Positions 29,191 through 36,409 of a stretch of DNA of 64,000 bases are shown one piece after another. Origin of the DNA: DASSUW01 sp963774155 (GTDB taxonomy: Bacteria > Actinomycetota > Thermoleophilia > Solirubrobacterales > Solirubrobacteraceae); NCBI GenBank assembly GCA_963774155.1, contig CAVZDW010000012.1:124001-188000 (forward strand), written 5' to 3'. The stretch's first letter is position 1, and each line of letters starts with the position of its first letter. The notes beneath the pieces were generated by a model. The model saw only the letters and a list, made by a program, of their open reading frames with translations. It did not search any database and was not told where the DNA came from. A program made the translations under genes and the position numbers.

Positions 29191-30053
29191 TGCACCACCT
29201 CGACCAGCTCGAAGCCGAGGCCGTCCACGTCATCCGCGAGGTGGCGGCGGAGCTCGAGAAGCCCGTGCTGCTGTTCAGCGGCGGCAAGGACTCGATCGTC
29301 CTCCTCCACCTCGCCCGCAAGGCGTTCCGTCCGGGGGAGATCCCCTTCGGAGTCATGCACGTCGACACGGGGCACAACTTCCCCGAGGTCATCGAGTTCC
29401 GCGACCGCCACGTCCCCGACGTGCTCGTGGCCTCGGTGCAGGACTCGATCGACCGCGGCCGCGTGCAGGACGCGCCGTCGCGCAACCAGCTGCAGACCAC
29501 CACGCTGCTCGACGCGATCGAGCAGCACGGCTTCGACGCGGCCTTCGGCGGCGCCCGCCGCGACGAGGAGCGCGCCCGGGCGAAGGAGCGCGTGTTCAGC
29601 TTCCGGGACGACTTCGGGCAGTGGGACCCGCGCCGCCAGCGGCCTGAGCTGTGGGACCTCTACAACGGCCGCGTGCGGCGCGGGGAGCACGTCCGCGTGT
29701 TCCCGCTCTCGAACTGGACGGAGCTCGACGTGTGGGAGTACATCCGCGTCGAGGGCCTGGAGCTGCCGCCGATCTACTTCGCCCACGAGCGCGAGGTCTT
29801 CGAGCGCGACGGCATGCTCTACGCCGACTGCGAGTTCCTCCCGCACGACGAGCCCTCGTTCACCGCGTCGGTGCGCTACCGCACGGTGGGCGACATGACC
29901 TGCACGGGCGCCGTGCGGTCGGAGGCGAACGAGCTGGACGACGTCGTCGCGGAGATCGCCGCGACGCGGATCACCGAGCGCGGCGAGACGCGCGCGGACG
30001 ACCGCGTCAGCGAGGCCGCGATGGAGGACCGCAAGCGGGTGGGGTACTTCTAA
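29190..30053 (+). CDS. cysD: Sulfate adenylyltransferase subunit 2
   Basis: 287 residues of the PAPS-reductase/ATP-sulfurylase superfamily. The PP-loop is LLFSGGKDSIVLLHL (Ser-Gly-Gly near residue 30). CysD-specific features are GGARRDEERARAKERVFS, RPELWDLYNGR, FPLSNWTELDVWEYI and the C-terminal RVSEAAMEDRKRVGYF. Together with CysN it activates sulfate to adenosine 5'-phosphosulfate. It sits between sulfite reductase and cysN with only a 1-bp overlap and a 2-bp gap. No cysH-type APS/PAPS reductase is in the window, although one is needed between these two steps. Confidence 0.95.
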   Translation: MHHLDQLEAEAVHVIREVAAELEKPVLLFSGGKDSIVLLHLARKAFRPGEIPFGVMHVDTGHNFPEVIEFRDRHVPDVLVASVQDSIDRGRVQDAPSRNQLQTTTLLDAIEQHGFDAAFGGARRDEERARAKERVFSFRDDFGQWDPRRQRPELWDLYNGRVRRGEHVRVFPLSNWTELDVWEYIRVEGLELPPIYFAHEREVFERDGMLYADCEFLPHDEPSFTASVRYRTVGDMTCTGAVRSEANELDDVVAEIAATRITERGETRADDRVSEAAMEDRKRVGYF

Positions 30054-30055
30054 GC

Positions 30056-31231
30056 ATGCTGCGCGTAGCCACGGCGGGATCGGTGGACGACGGCAAGTCC
30101 ACGCTGATCGGCCGCCTCCTGCACGACTCCAAGTCCCTGATGGCCGACGAGATGGGCACCGCCGCCGACCTGGCGCGGCTGACCGACGGCCTGCGCGCCG
30201 AGCGCGAGCAGGGCATCACCATCGACGTCGCGTACCGCCACTTCGCCACGCCGACCCGGCGCTTCGTGCTCCACGACTGCCCCGGCCACGCGCAGTACAC
30301 GCGCAACATGGCCACCGGCGCCTCGACGGCCGACCTCGCGCTCGTGCTCGTCGACGCCCGCCGCGGCATGACCGAGCAGTCGCGCCGGCACCTGGCCATC
30401 GCCGCCCTGCTCGGCGTGCCGAACGTGACCGTGCTGGTCAACAAGATGGACCTCGTCGGCTACGCCGAGGAGCGCTTCGACGCCGTGGCGCGCGAGGTGC
30501 TCGACTGGTCCGCCCGTCTCGGCCTGCACGGTGTCGGCTTCATCCCCGTCTCCGCGCTGCACGGCGACAACGTCGTCGACCGCTCGAGCGCCATGCCCTG
30601 GTACGGCGGGCAGGCGCTGCTCGAGCACCTGGAGTCGGTCCCGGCCGCCAACGGCCTCAGCGACGGCCCCGCGCGCCTGCCGGTCCAGTACGTGATCCGC
30701 GCGGGCGACACCCGCTGGTATGCCGGCCGCCTCGGCTCGGGCACGCTGCGCGTCGGCGACGACATCGTCGTCCTCCCCTCCGGCCAGCGCACGCGCGTCG
30801 CCGCGTTCGAGGGCGGCGGCGAGACGGCCGCCGCGCCGCGCTCGATCGCCGTCGCGCTCGAGGACGAGCTGGACGTCGGCCGCGGCGACCTGCTGGCCCG
30901 GCCCGCCGAGGCGCCGGAGCCCGTCCGCGAGCTCACCGCCACGGTCTGCTGGCTCGGCGACACGCCGGCCCGCCAGGGCGCGCGCTATCTGATCAAGCAC
31001 ACCACCCGCTCGGTCCCGGCTAAGCTCGACGCCATCGTGCACCGGCTCGACGTCACGACGCTGGGCAACGAGCCCGCCGACGAGCTGGCGCTCAACGAGA
31101 TCGGCCGCGTGCGGCTGCGCCTCGGCTCGCCGCTCGTCCCGGACCCGTACGCCGAGGTCCGCGCCACCGGCGCGTTCATCGTGGTCGACGAGGCCACGAA
31201 CGACACCGTCGGCGCCGGCATGGTCGCCTGA
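30056..31231 (+). CDS. cysN: Sulfate adenylyltransferase subunit 1 (GTPase)
   Basis: 391 residues, an EF-Tu-like GTPase. G1 is AGSVDDGKSTLIGRLLHDSK, the switch region EQGITIDVAYRHF, G3 DCPGHAQYTRNM and G4 NKMDLV, followed by two beta-barrel domains ending ATNDTVGAGMVA. GTP hydrolysis by CysN drives APS synthesis by CysD. There is no C-terminal CysC (APS kinase) fusion, so any APS kinase is encoded elsewhere. Start ATG 30056, 2 bp after the cysD stop. Confidence 0.95.
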   Translation: MLRVATAGSVDDGKSTLIGRLLHDSKSLMADEMGTAADLARLTDGLRAEREQGITIDVAYRHFATPTRRFVLHDCPGHAQYTRNMATGASTADLALVLVDARRGMTEQSRRHLAIAALLGVPNVTVLVNKMDLVGYAEERFDAVAREVLDWSARLGLHGVGFIPVSALHGDNVVDRSSAMPWYGGQALLEHLESVPAANGLSDGPARLPVQYVIRAGDTRWYAGRLGSGTLRVGDDIVVLPSGQRTRVAAFEGGGETAAAPRSIAVALEDELDVGRGDLLARPAEAPEPVRELTATVCWLGDTPARQGARYLIKHTTRSVPAKLDAIVHRLDVTTLGNEPADELALNEIGRVRLRLGSPLVPDPYAEVRATGAFIVVDEATNDTVGAGMVA

Positions 31232-31238
31232 CCGGCGG

Positions 31239-31658
31239 GTGACCACGCTTCCGTTCGCGTTCGAGCTGGGGGACGCGTTCGATCCCGAGCCGCGGGCCGT
31301 GTTCGACGAGGGTGCGGTGTTCGGCGCTCGCGAGGCGCCGGCCGTCCTCGCGGTGGTGTGGCACGACGAGTCGCCCGGCGCCGAGCTCGACGCGGCCGTG
31401 CGCGAGGACCTGGGCCGGATGCTGGCCGAGCCCGGCAGCGTGCTCGTCGACCGCGAGGCGGTGCGCGTCGGCGACGTCGACGCCGTGCGCACCTTCGTCC
31501 TCCGGCAGACCACGGACGGGCTGCCGACCGCCGCCGAGCAGTGGCGGCTGCTGGCGGGCGGGCGGCGCTGGACGGTGTCGGCGATGACGCCGCTCGCCGA
31601 CCAGCCCGAGTGGGGGCCGCGCCTCGCGGCCGTGGCGACGACGTTCCGGGTCGCGTGA
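31239..31658 (+). CDS. DUF1795/DcrB-like small protein, function unknown
   Basis: 139 residues from a GTG. It has alternating beta-strand segments (VLAVVWHDES, VRVGDVDAVRTFVLRQTTDG, EQWRLLAGGRRWTVSAMTPL) and ends PRLAAVATTFRVA. The layout, an N-terminal strand pair followed by a long helix and a final ...V..tFr, resembles DUF1795/DcrB proteins. There is no signal peptide. It overlaps the next gene by 4 bp (GTGA) and lies 7 bp after cysN, so it may ride on the sulfur operon without belonging to the pathway. Confidence 0.6.
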   Translation: MTTLPFAFELGDAFDPEPRAVFDEGAVFGAREAPAVLAVVWHDESPGAELDAAVREDLGRMLAEPGSVLVDREAVRVGDVDAVRTFVLRQTTDGLPTAAEQWRLLAGGRRWTVSAMTPLADQPEWGPRLAAVATTFRVA

Positions 31659-32239
31659 CCGCGCTCGATCCCGAGACCGGCGAGCTGGTCGGCCCCGCGG
31701 GGGCGATCCAGGCGCTGCTCGACGGCGACGAGCTCGTCGACGACCCGGCCATCGATGCCGCCCTGGCCGCCGCGCGCGACCCCGGCGTGCGGATCGCGGC
31801 GCCCGGCGCCACGGTGCTCGGTGATGCGACGGCGTGCCTGCTCCTCACCGAGCGTCCCGGCGGGCAGCGCGCCCTGCTGGCCATCGCCCCCGAGCAGGTC
31901 CCGGTGGCGCTCGCCGTCTGGCTCGGTCTCCAGCCGCGACCCGTTCCCTCCGTGCCGCCGGTCCGGCTGGACCCGGCCGCCCTGGCGCTGCGCGTCGCCG
32001 AGCTCCTCGAGGCGGGCGCCCGCCACTGGACCGTGCGCGTGGAGTGCGACGCGTTCCGCCGCAACCTCGAGGTGGTCGACGGCGCGGCGGGGATCTGGCG
32101 CGTGCGGGCGGCCGACGGGCTCGCCGAGCTCGCGCCGACCAGCACCACCGAGGTGGTGCGGGCGCTCATCGCGCTGGTGGGAGCCGCGCTCGCCTCAGAC
32201 GCCGACGGACGGAGAGGGGACCGGCCCGCGGCCCCATGA
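31655..32239 (+). CDS. Hypothetical protein coupled to the DUF1795-like gene
   Basis: 194 residues from a GTG at 31655 that overlaps the preceding stop. An acidic N-terminus (LDPETGELVGPAGAIQALLDGDEL) is followed by segments such as ACLLLTERPGGQRALLAIAPEQVPVALAVWLGL and ARHWTVRVECDAFRRNLEVVDG. The mix of long helices and strands is reminiscent of chaperone- or secretion-associated actinobacterial proteins, but I do not recognise the family. Its last ~45 bp overlap the end of a convergent gene. Confidence 0.6.
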   Translation: MTALDPETGELVGPAGAIQALLDGDELVDDPAIDAALAAARDPGVRIAAPGATVLGDATACLLLTERPGGQRALLAIAPEQVPVALAVWLGLQPRPVPSVPPVRLDPAALALRVAELLEAGARHWTVRVECDAFRRNLEVVDGAAGIWRVRAADGLAELAPTSTTEVVRALIALVGAALASDADGRRGDRPAAP

Positions 32240-32908
32240 TGCAGGCCGGCCCCACTCTCGCATCGGACTGAGCGCCGGCTGACGCCCAGCGGTTCTGCCC
32301 CGTGACCCCGAGGGAGGGCAGTCGGAGGGCGCGAGACACGCGCCCCAGAAGCTTCCGCCGCTCACGTAGAACCCCACCGGCGCGCCATGGTCGCGCCACG
32401 CCTGCAAGCGGGGACGATCGCCGAGCGCGCTGAGCAGCAGCCGGTGCTCGAAGCGCGGCTCTCCAGGCCCGCCGAGGACGAGCCGGGCGCGCGTCGGGTC
32501 GGTCAGGTCGAAGGCGAACGTGCCGGTCGCGTCGGTGATCCAGGCCAGCTCCTGCCGGCTCGAGCGGGAGAGCGGTGGCGGGCTGGAGAGCTCGCGGACG
32601 TCGTAGACGGTCAGGCCGCTGCGCGGCCCGGGGCGGCGGTCGCAGATCACGGGCGCGCCCGGATCGCTGACGTCGACCAGGTACGTTCCCGCGTCCTCGC
32701 GGGCGCGGGGCAGCGGCAGGTGCGAGCGGATCTGCGGAGAGGCGGGGTTGCTGATGTCGTAGATGCCGAGTCCGGTGACATCGGTGAGGTACATCGTGTC
32801 CCCACCACTCGAGATTCGTACACCGATAGCGCCGTTGACGACCACTAACCGCCCCAACGAAGGCGTCAGCGGGAACTTGCGCAAAGTTTCGGATGAGAAG
32901 GAACTCAT
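32195..32908 (-). CDS. LVIVD-repeat-like beta-propeller protein, apparently shortened
   Basis: 237 residues in frame from an ATG at 32908. Blade motifs are MYLTDVTGLGIYDISNPASP, TYLVDVSDPGAPVICDRR, SGLTVYDVRELSSPPP and ATGTFAFDLTDPTRARLV. They match the LVIVD propeller repeat also found in the protein at 61197-62723, but there is no signal peptide and only about four blades in irregular register. The last ~40 residues look random. Internal deletion of a longer gene is likely; it may be a remnant. It diverges from the membrane protein gene at 32939 across 30 bp. Confidence 0.5.
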   Translation of the reverse strand: MSSFSSETLRKFPLTPSLGRLVVVNGAIGVRISSGGDTMYLTDVTGLGIYDISNPASPQIRSHLPLPRAREDAGTYLVDVSDPGAPVICDRRPGPRSGLTVYDVRELSSPPPLSRSSRQELAWITDATGTFAFDLTDPTRARLVLGGPGEPRFEHRLLLSALGDRPRLQAWRDHGAPVGFYVSGGSFWGACLAPSDCPPSGSRGRTAGRQPALSPMREWGRPASWGRGPVPSPSVGV

Positions 32909-32938
32909 GCGCGCCACCTACGCTCACGCCGTCCAACG

Positions 32939-33316
32939 ATGGCCGCTCAACGCCTTCTCCTCGTGGTCGCGGTGGTCGCGGCGCTGGCCCTCGTCTTCCT
33001 CCTGCCGCGCACGTTCGACGAGACCAACGAGGCCGGGGTGCCGCCGATCGAGCTGCGCGACGACCGGCCGGCGCAGCCGCCGCCCGAGCGACGGCGGGGA
33101 CCGCGCGACGAGGGGCGGCCGCGGCGACGGCAGCCGCAGCGGCAGGCGCCGCCGCCGGCCGCGACTCCGGCTCCCACGGCGGTCCCGCCGGCCGCCACGG
33201 CGACGCCGGCTCCGGCTCCCCCACCGCCTCCGCCGCCTCCGCCGCCTCCGGGTGACGACGACGATGATGATGACGACGACGGTGGCGACGACGATGACGA
33301 CGGGGACGACCGGTGA
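32939..33316 (+). CDS. Small membrane protein with Pro-rich stalk and poly-Asp tail
   Basis: 125 residues. One N-terminal membrane helix (LLLVVAVVAALALVFLLP) is followed by a basic stretch (PERRRGPRDEGRPRRRQPQR), a Pro/Ala linker ending in 11 consecutive prolines, and a tail of about 16 Asp with a few Gly. The tail is coded by GAC/GAT trinucleotides at ~33253-33312. It should be anchored with the tail outside the cell, where Asp clusters could bind Ca2+ or other cations. The stop overlaps the histidine kinase start (GTGA), placing it first in a three-gene operon with the two-component system. Function unknown; an accessory sensor is inferred. Confidence 0.65.
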   Translation: MAAQRLLLVVAVVAALALVFLLPRTFDETNEAGVPPIELRDDRPAQPPPERRRGPRDEGRPRRRQPQRQAPPPAATPAPTAVPPAATATPAPAPPPPPPPPPPPGDDDDDDDDDGGDDDDDGDDR

Positions 33317-34743
33317 CGGAGCCTGAAGCGCACCCGGCCGGCCGGCTCGCCCTGCTGCTGCGCGGCGCGCGGACGCGGATCCTCGCCGCCTTCGTGATCC
33401 TCCTCGTGTTCTCGACCGTGCTCTCGGTCCTGGCCATCCGCCAGCTCCTGCTCGTCCGCACCGCCGACCGCGTCGACGCCGCGCTCACGCAGGAGATCGA
33501 GGAGTTCCGCACGCTGGTGCGGGGCCGCGACCCGGCGACCGGCGAGCTCTTCCGCGGCCGCCTGAACCTCATCTTCGACACGTACTTCCGCCGCAACGTG
33601 CCCGGCGAGGGCGAGACGCTGATCGCGTTCATCGACGGCGAGCGCTACCAGGACGAGACGGGCGGCCGCGGCGGCAGCTTCCCGATCGAGGCGCGCGAGG
33701 ACCACTGGGCCGCGCTGCGGCGGCCCGAGCGCGGCGACCTGGAGACGACCGTGGGGACCGTCCGCTACCTCGCGGTCCCGATCAACGGCGCGGCCGGCGT
33801 GCGCGGCGTGTTCGTGGTGGCCTCCGCGCTGTCCTCCGAGCGCCGCGAGGTCGAGGAGGCCGTCCGCCTCGCCGCGCTCGTGCTGCTCTCGGTGCTGCTC
33901 ATCGCCTGCGTGCTCGCCTGGGTGGTGGCCGGGCGCGTGCTCGCGCCGCTGCGCGTGCTCGCCGACACCACCCGCTCGATCGAGGCCAGCGACCTGACGC
34001 AGCGCATCCCGGTCACCGGCCGCGACGAGATCGCCGACCTCTCGCGCACGTTCAACGCCATGCTCGACCGGCTCGAGGCGGCGTTCGGCACCCAGCGCGC
34101 GTTCGTGAGCGACGCCGGCCACGAGCTGCGGACGCCGATCACGATCATCCGCGGGCACCTCGAGCTGCTCGGCGACGATCCGGACGAGCGGCGCGAGACC
34201 ATCGCCCTCGTCACCGACGAGCTGGACCGCATGACGCGCTTCGTCGAGGATCTCCTCGTCCTCGCCCGAGCGGACCGCGACGACTTCCTGCGCGTGGCCC
34301 AGGTCGAGCTCGGCGCGCTGACCGACGAGCTGCTGGACAAGGCGCGCGGACTCGGCGCGCGCGACTGGCGGCTCGACGCGCGCGGCGAGGCCGTGCTCGT
34401 GGCCGACCGCCAGCGCCTCACCCAGGCCCTGATGGGCCTGGCCCAGAACGCGGTCCAGCACACCGGCGAGGGCGATCCGATCTGGATCGGGAGCGAGGCG
34501 GACCGTCGCGAGGTGCGCCTCTGGGTGCGCGACAGCGGGCCCGGAGTGCAGCCCGAGGACCAGGAGCGCATCTTCGAGCGCTTCGCGCGCGCCGGCGCGA
34601 GCCGGCGCCGCTCCGAGGGCGCCGGGCTCGGGCTGGCCATCGTCCGTGCCATCGCCGAGGCCCACGGTGGCCGCGCGACCCTCTCCAGCCGCCCCGGCGC
34701 CGGAGCCACGTTCACGATCATCATCCCCCAGGAGGAGCCTTGA
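33313..34743 (+). CDS. Membrane sensor histidine kinase
   Basis: 476 residues. Membrane helices lie at ~25-46 (ILAAFVILLVFSTVLSVLAI) and ~190-213 (LAALVLLSVLLIACVLAWVV) with a ~145-residue extracellular region between. A HAMP linker (GRVLAPLRVLADTTRSIEASDLTQRIPV) leads to HisKA with phospho-His in SDAGHELRTPITII (near 270). The ATPase domain has N-box LAQNAVQHT, G1 VRDSGPGV, F-box ERIFERFARAGA and G2 GAGLGLAI. All catalytic motifs are intact. It overlaps the poly-Asp protein upstream and the response regulator downstream by 4 bp each. The ligand is not evident. Confidence 0.95.
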   Translation: MTEPEAHPAGRLALLLRGARTRILAAFVILLVFSTVLSVLAIRQLLLVRTADRVDAALTQEIEEFRTLVRGRDPATGELFRGRLNLIFDTYFRRNVPGEGETLIAFIDGERYQDETGGRGGSFPIEAREDHWAALRRPERGDLETTVGTVRYLAVPINGAAGVRGVFVVASALSSERREVEEAVRLAALVLLSVLLIACVLAWVVAGRVLAPLRVLADTTRSIEASDLTQRIPVTGRDEIADLSRTFNAMLDRLEAAFGTQRAFVSDAGHELRTPITIIRGHLELLGDDPDERRETIALVTDELDRMTRFVEDLLVLARADRDDFLRVAQVELGALTDELLDKARGLGARDWRLDARGEAVLVADRQRLTQALMGLAQNAVQHTGEGDPIWIGSEADRREVRLWVRDSGPGVQPEDQERIFERFARAGASRRRSEGAGLGLAIVRAIAEAHGGRATLSSRPGAGATFTIIIPQEEP

Positions 34744-35402
34744 GTCGCATCCTGATCGCCGAGGACGAGCCACGGCTCTCGAGCTTCCTCGAGAAGGGCC
34801 TGCGGGCCGCGGGCTACAGCACGACCGTGTGCGACGACGGTCGCCGCTGCGTGACGCTCGCGCGGGACGCGGACTTCGATCTGCTGATCCTCGACATCGG
34901 GCTCCCCGGCCAGGACGGCTTCTCCGTGCTGCGCGCCGTGCGCACGCGCGGCGAGCGCCTGCCGGTGCTCATCCTCACCGCTCGCGACGACGTCGTCGAC
35001 ACCGTGACGGGCCTGGACCTCGGGGCCGACGACTACGTGACCAAGCCGTTCGTCTTCGAGGAGCTGCTGGCCCGCGTGCGCGCTCGCCTGCGGGCCCCCG
35101 AGGCGGGCGACTCGGGGCTCGAGCTGGAGGCCGGCGGGGTGCGGCTCGACGTCCGCACGCGGCGGGCCGAGGTGGGCGACGACGAGGTCGAGCTGACGGC
35201 CAAGGAGTTCACGCTGCTCGAGACGTTCCTGCGCCATCCCGGCCAGGTGCTCAGCCGCGAGCAGCTGCTCTCGCACGTGTGGGGCTACGACTTCGACCCC
35301 GGCTCGAACATCGTCGACGTCTACGTCGGCTACCTGCGGCGCAAGCTCGGCACCGAGCGGTTCGAGACCGTGCGGGGAATGGGCTACCGGCTCAAGGCCT
35401 GA
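34740..35402 (+). CDS. OmpR/PhoB-family response regulator
   Basis: 220 residues. The receiver domain has the acidic pair EDE at ~8-10, phospho-acceptor Asp52 (LLILDIGLPG), LTARDD and Lys102 (DDYVTKPF). The C-terminal winged helix carries ELTAKEFTLLETFLRHPGQVLSREQLL and VDVYVGYLRRKLG...RGMGYRL, the OmpR/PhoB type. The start is TTG at 34740, overlapping the kinase stop, with AGGAGG at 34730-34735. Such regulators bind direct repeats at 11-bp spacing; two elements of that geometry lie at 38430-38467 and 39258-39295. Confidence 0.95.
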   Translation: MSRILIAEDEPRLSSFLEKGLRAAGYSTTVCDDGRRCVTLARDADFDLLILDIGLPGQDGFSVLRAVRTRGERLPVLILTARDDVVDTVTGLDLGADDYVTKPFVFEELLARVRARLRAPEAGDSGLELEAGGVRLDVRTRRAEVGDDEVELTAKEFTLLETFLRHPGQVLSREQLLSHVWGYDFDPGSNIVDVYVGYLRRKLGTERFETVRGMGYRLKA

Positions 35403-35408
35403 GTCGGG

Positions 35409-35681
35409 TCAGTCGTAGTCGAGCCGGAGGAGGCCGAAGTCGGCGGGGTCGAGCTCGACCTCGTACTCGCCGCCGTCCTGGTCGACGCGGACCTCCCACT
35501 TGCCGTTGTCGCGGTCGCGGTAGACCGCGAGCACGCGCCCGGGGACGATGTCGAGCGCAGCCGCCGCGGCGCGGCGCGCGCCCGGGGTGTCGGGATCGAC
35601 CCGCACGTCGTCGTCGCGCGCGAGCGTCGCCGCACCCCAGCCGAGGGCGAAGCCCAGGAGCAGCGCGAGGGCGAGCCTCAT
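35409..35681 (-). CDS. Small exported PepSY-domain protein
   Basis: 90 residues. A membrane helix or signal (LALALLLGFALGWGAATLA) is followed by RVDPDTPGARRAAAAALDIVPGRVLAV and WEVRVDQDGGEYEVELDPADF, a compact PepSY fold. PepSY proteins are envelope modules, often inhibitory or ligand-sensing. The start overlaps the kinase stop by 4 bp, making it the last gene of an exporter-kinase-PepSY operon. It converges on the response regulator gene 6 bp away. Confidence 0.75.
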   Translation of the reverse strand: MRLALALLLGFALGWGAATLARDDDVRVDPDTPGARRAAAAALDIVPGRVLAVYRDRDNGKWEVRVDQDGGEYEVELDPADFGLLRLDYD

Positions 35682-36409
35682 GTCGCGATCGGGCCGAGGC
35701 GCCGCATCACGTCGACGAGGTCGGGACGGTCGGCAGGGTCCGGCGCCAGGCAGGCGTCGATCGTCTTGGCGAGCGCCTCGGGCGCCCGTACGCCGACGGA
35801 GGGCGGGCGGCCCTCCACGACGTCTCCCGTGGCCGCCTCGTAGAGCACCATCCCGACGCCCCAGACGTCGGCGGCCGGCCCGAGCTCCTCGCCGGCCTCC
35901 TGCTCGGGCGACAGGTAGCACCACGTGCCCACGCCCGGCTCGTAGCGGCCGGGCGGCCGCGCGAGCGAGAGGTCGATCAGCTTGGCGCGGCCGCCGTCGG
36001 CGATCACGTTGGCGGACTTGACGTCGAGGTGGAGCAGGTCGCGGCCGTGCAGGTACCGCAGCGCGGACGAGAGGTGGAGCCCGAGCCACGCCACGTCCTC
36101 GGCCGGCAGCCCTCCGGGCGTGCGCTCGACCAGGTGGGCGACCGTCTCGCCGTCGAGCGTCTCCATCACGAGCACCGGCTGTGGCCGGGTGATCAGCTCG
36201 TAGCCGCGGACGATGTGCGGGTGGACGAGACCGAGGAGCCGCGTGCCCTCGGCGATCAGCGCGTCGCGCGCCTTCTTGTCGTCGCGACGGTCCTCGCGCA
36301 CCGTCTTGGCCACGCACGAGCAGGCGCGGTCCTCGCTCCAGACCTCGTACGTGTCGAACCGGCGCGTGCGCGCCAGGTGCTCGATCACGCGATAGCCGGG
36401 CAGGTTCAC
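35678..36409 (-). CDS. Soluble protein kinase, STK-like (HLD/DLS variant)
   Basis: 243 residues, just a kinase domain without membrane segment or sensor. The glycine loop is unusual (EHLARTRRFDTYEVW, no GxGxxG). The Lys is in CVAKTV, the C-helix Glu probably in LIAEGTRLL, and the catalytic loop is LLHLDVKSANVI (HLD for HRD, near residue 129). The metal-binding motif is LIDLSLA (DLS for DFG), and PEQ, DVWGVGMVLYEAATG and CLAPDPADRPDL are conserved. Lys, Asp, Asn and the second Asp are all kept, so activity is likely. It overlaps the ABC gene upstream and the PepSY gene downstream by 4 bp each. A paralogue lies at 39310-40116. Confidence 0.88.
   Translation of the reverse strand: MNLPGYRVIEHLARTRRFDTYEVWSEDRACSCVAKTVREDRRDDKKARDALIAEGTRLLGLVHPHIVRGYELITRPQPVLVMETLDGETVAHLVERTPGGLPAEDVAWLGLHLSSALRYLHGRDLLHLDVKSANVIADGGRAKLIDLSLARPPGRYEPGVGTWCYLSPEQEAGEELGPAADVWGVGMVLYEAATGDVVEGRPPSVGVRAPEALAKTIDACLAPDPADRPDLVDVMRRLGPIAT

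Noticed and set aside
33220..33312. GAC/GAT trinucleotide tract considered as a non-coding microsatellite
   Set aside because: It is in frame with a signal-anchored protein and ends at a stop overlapping the kinase start, so it is coding.
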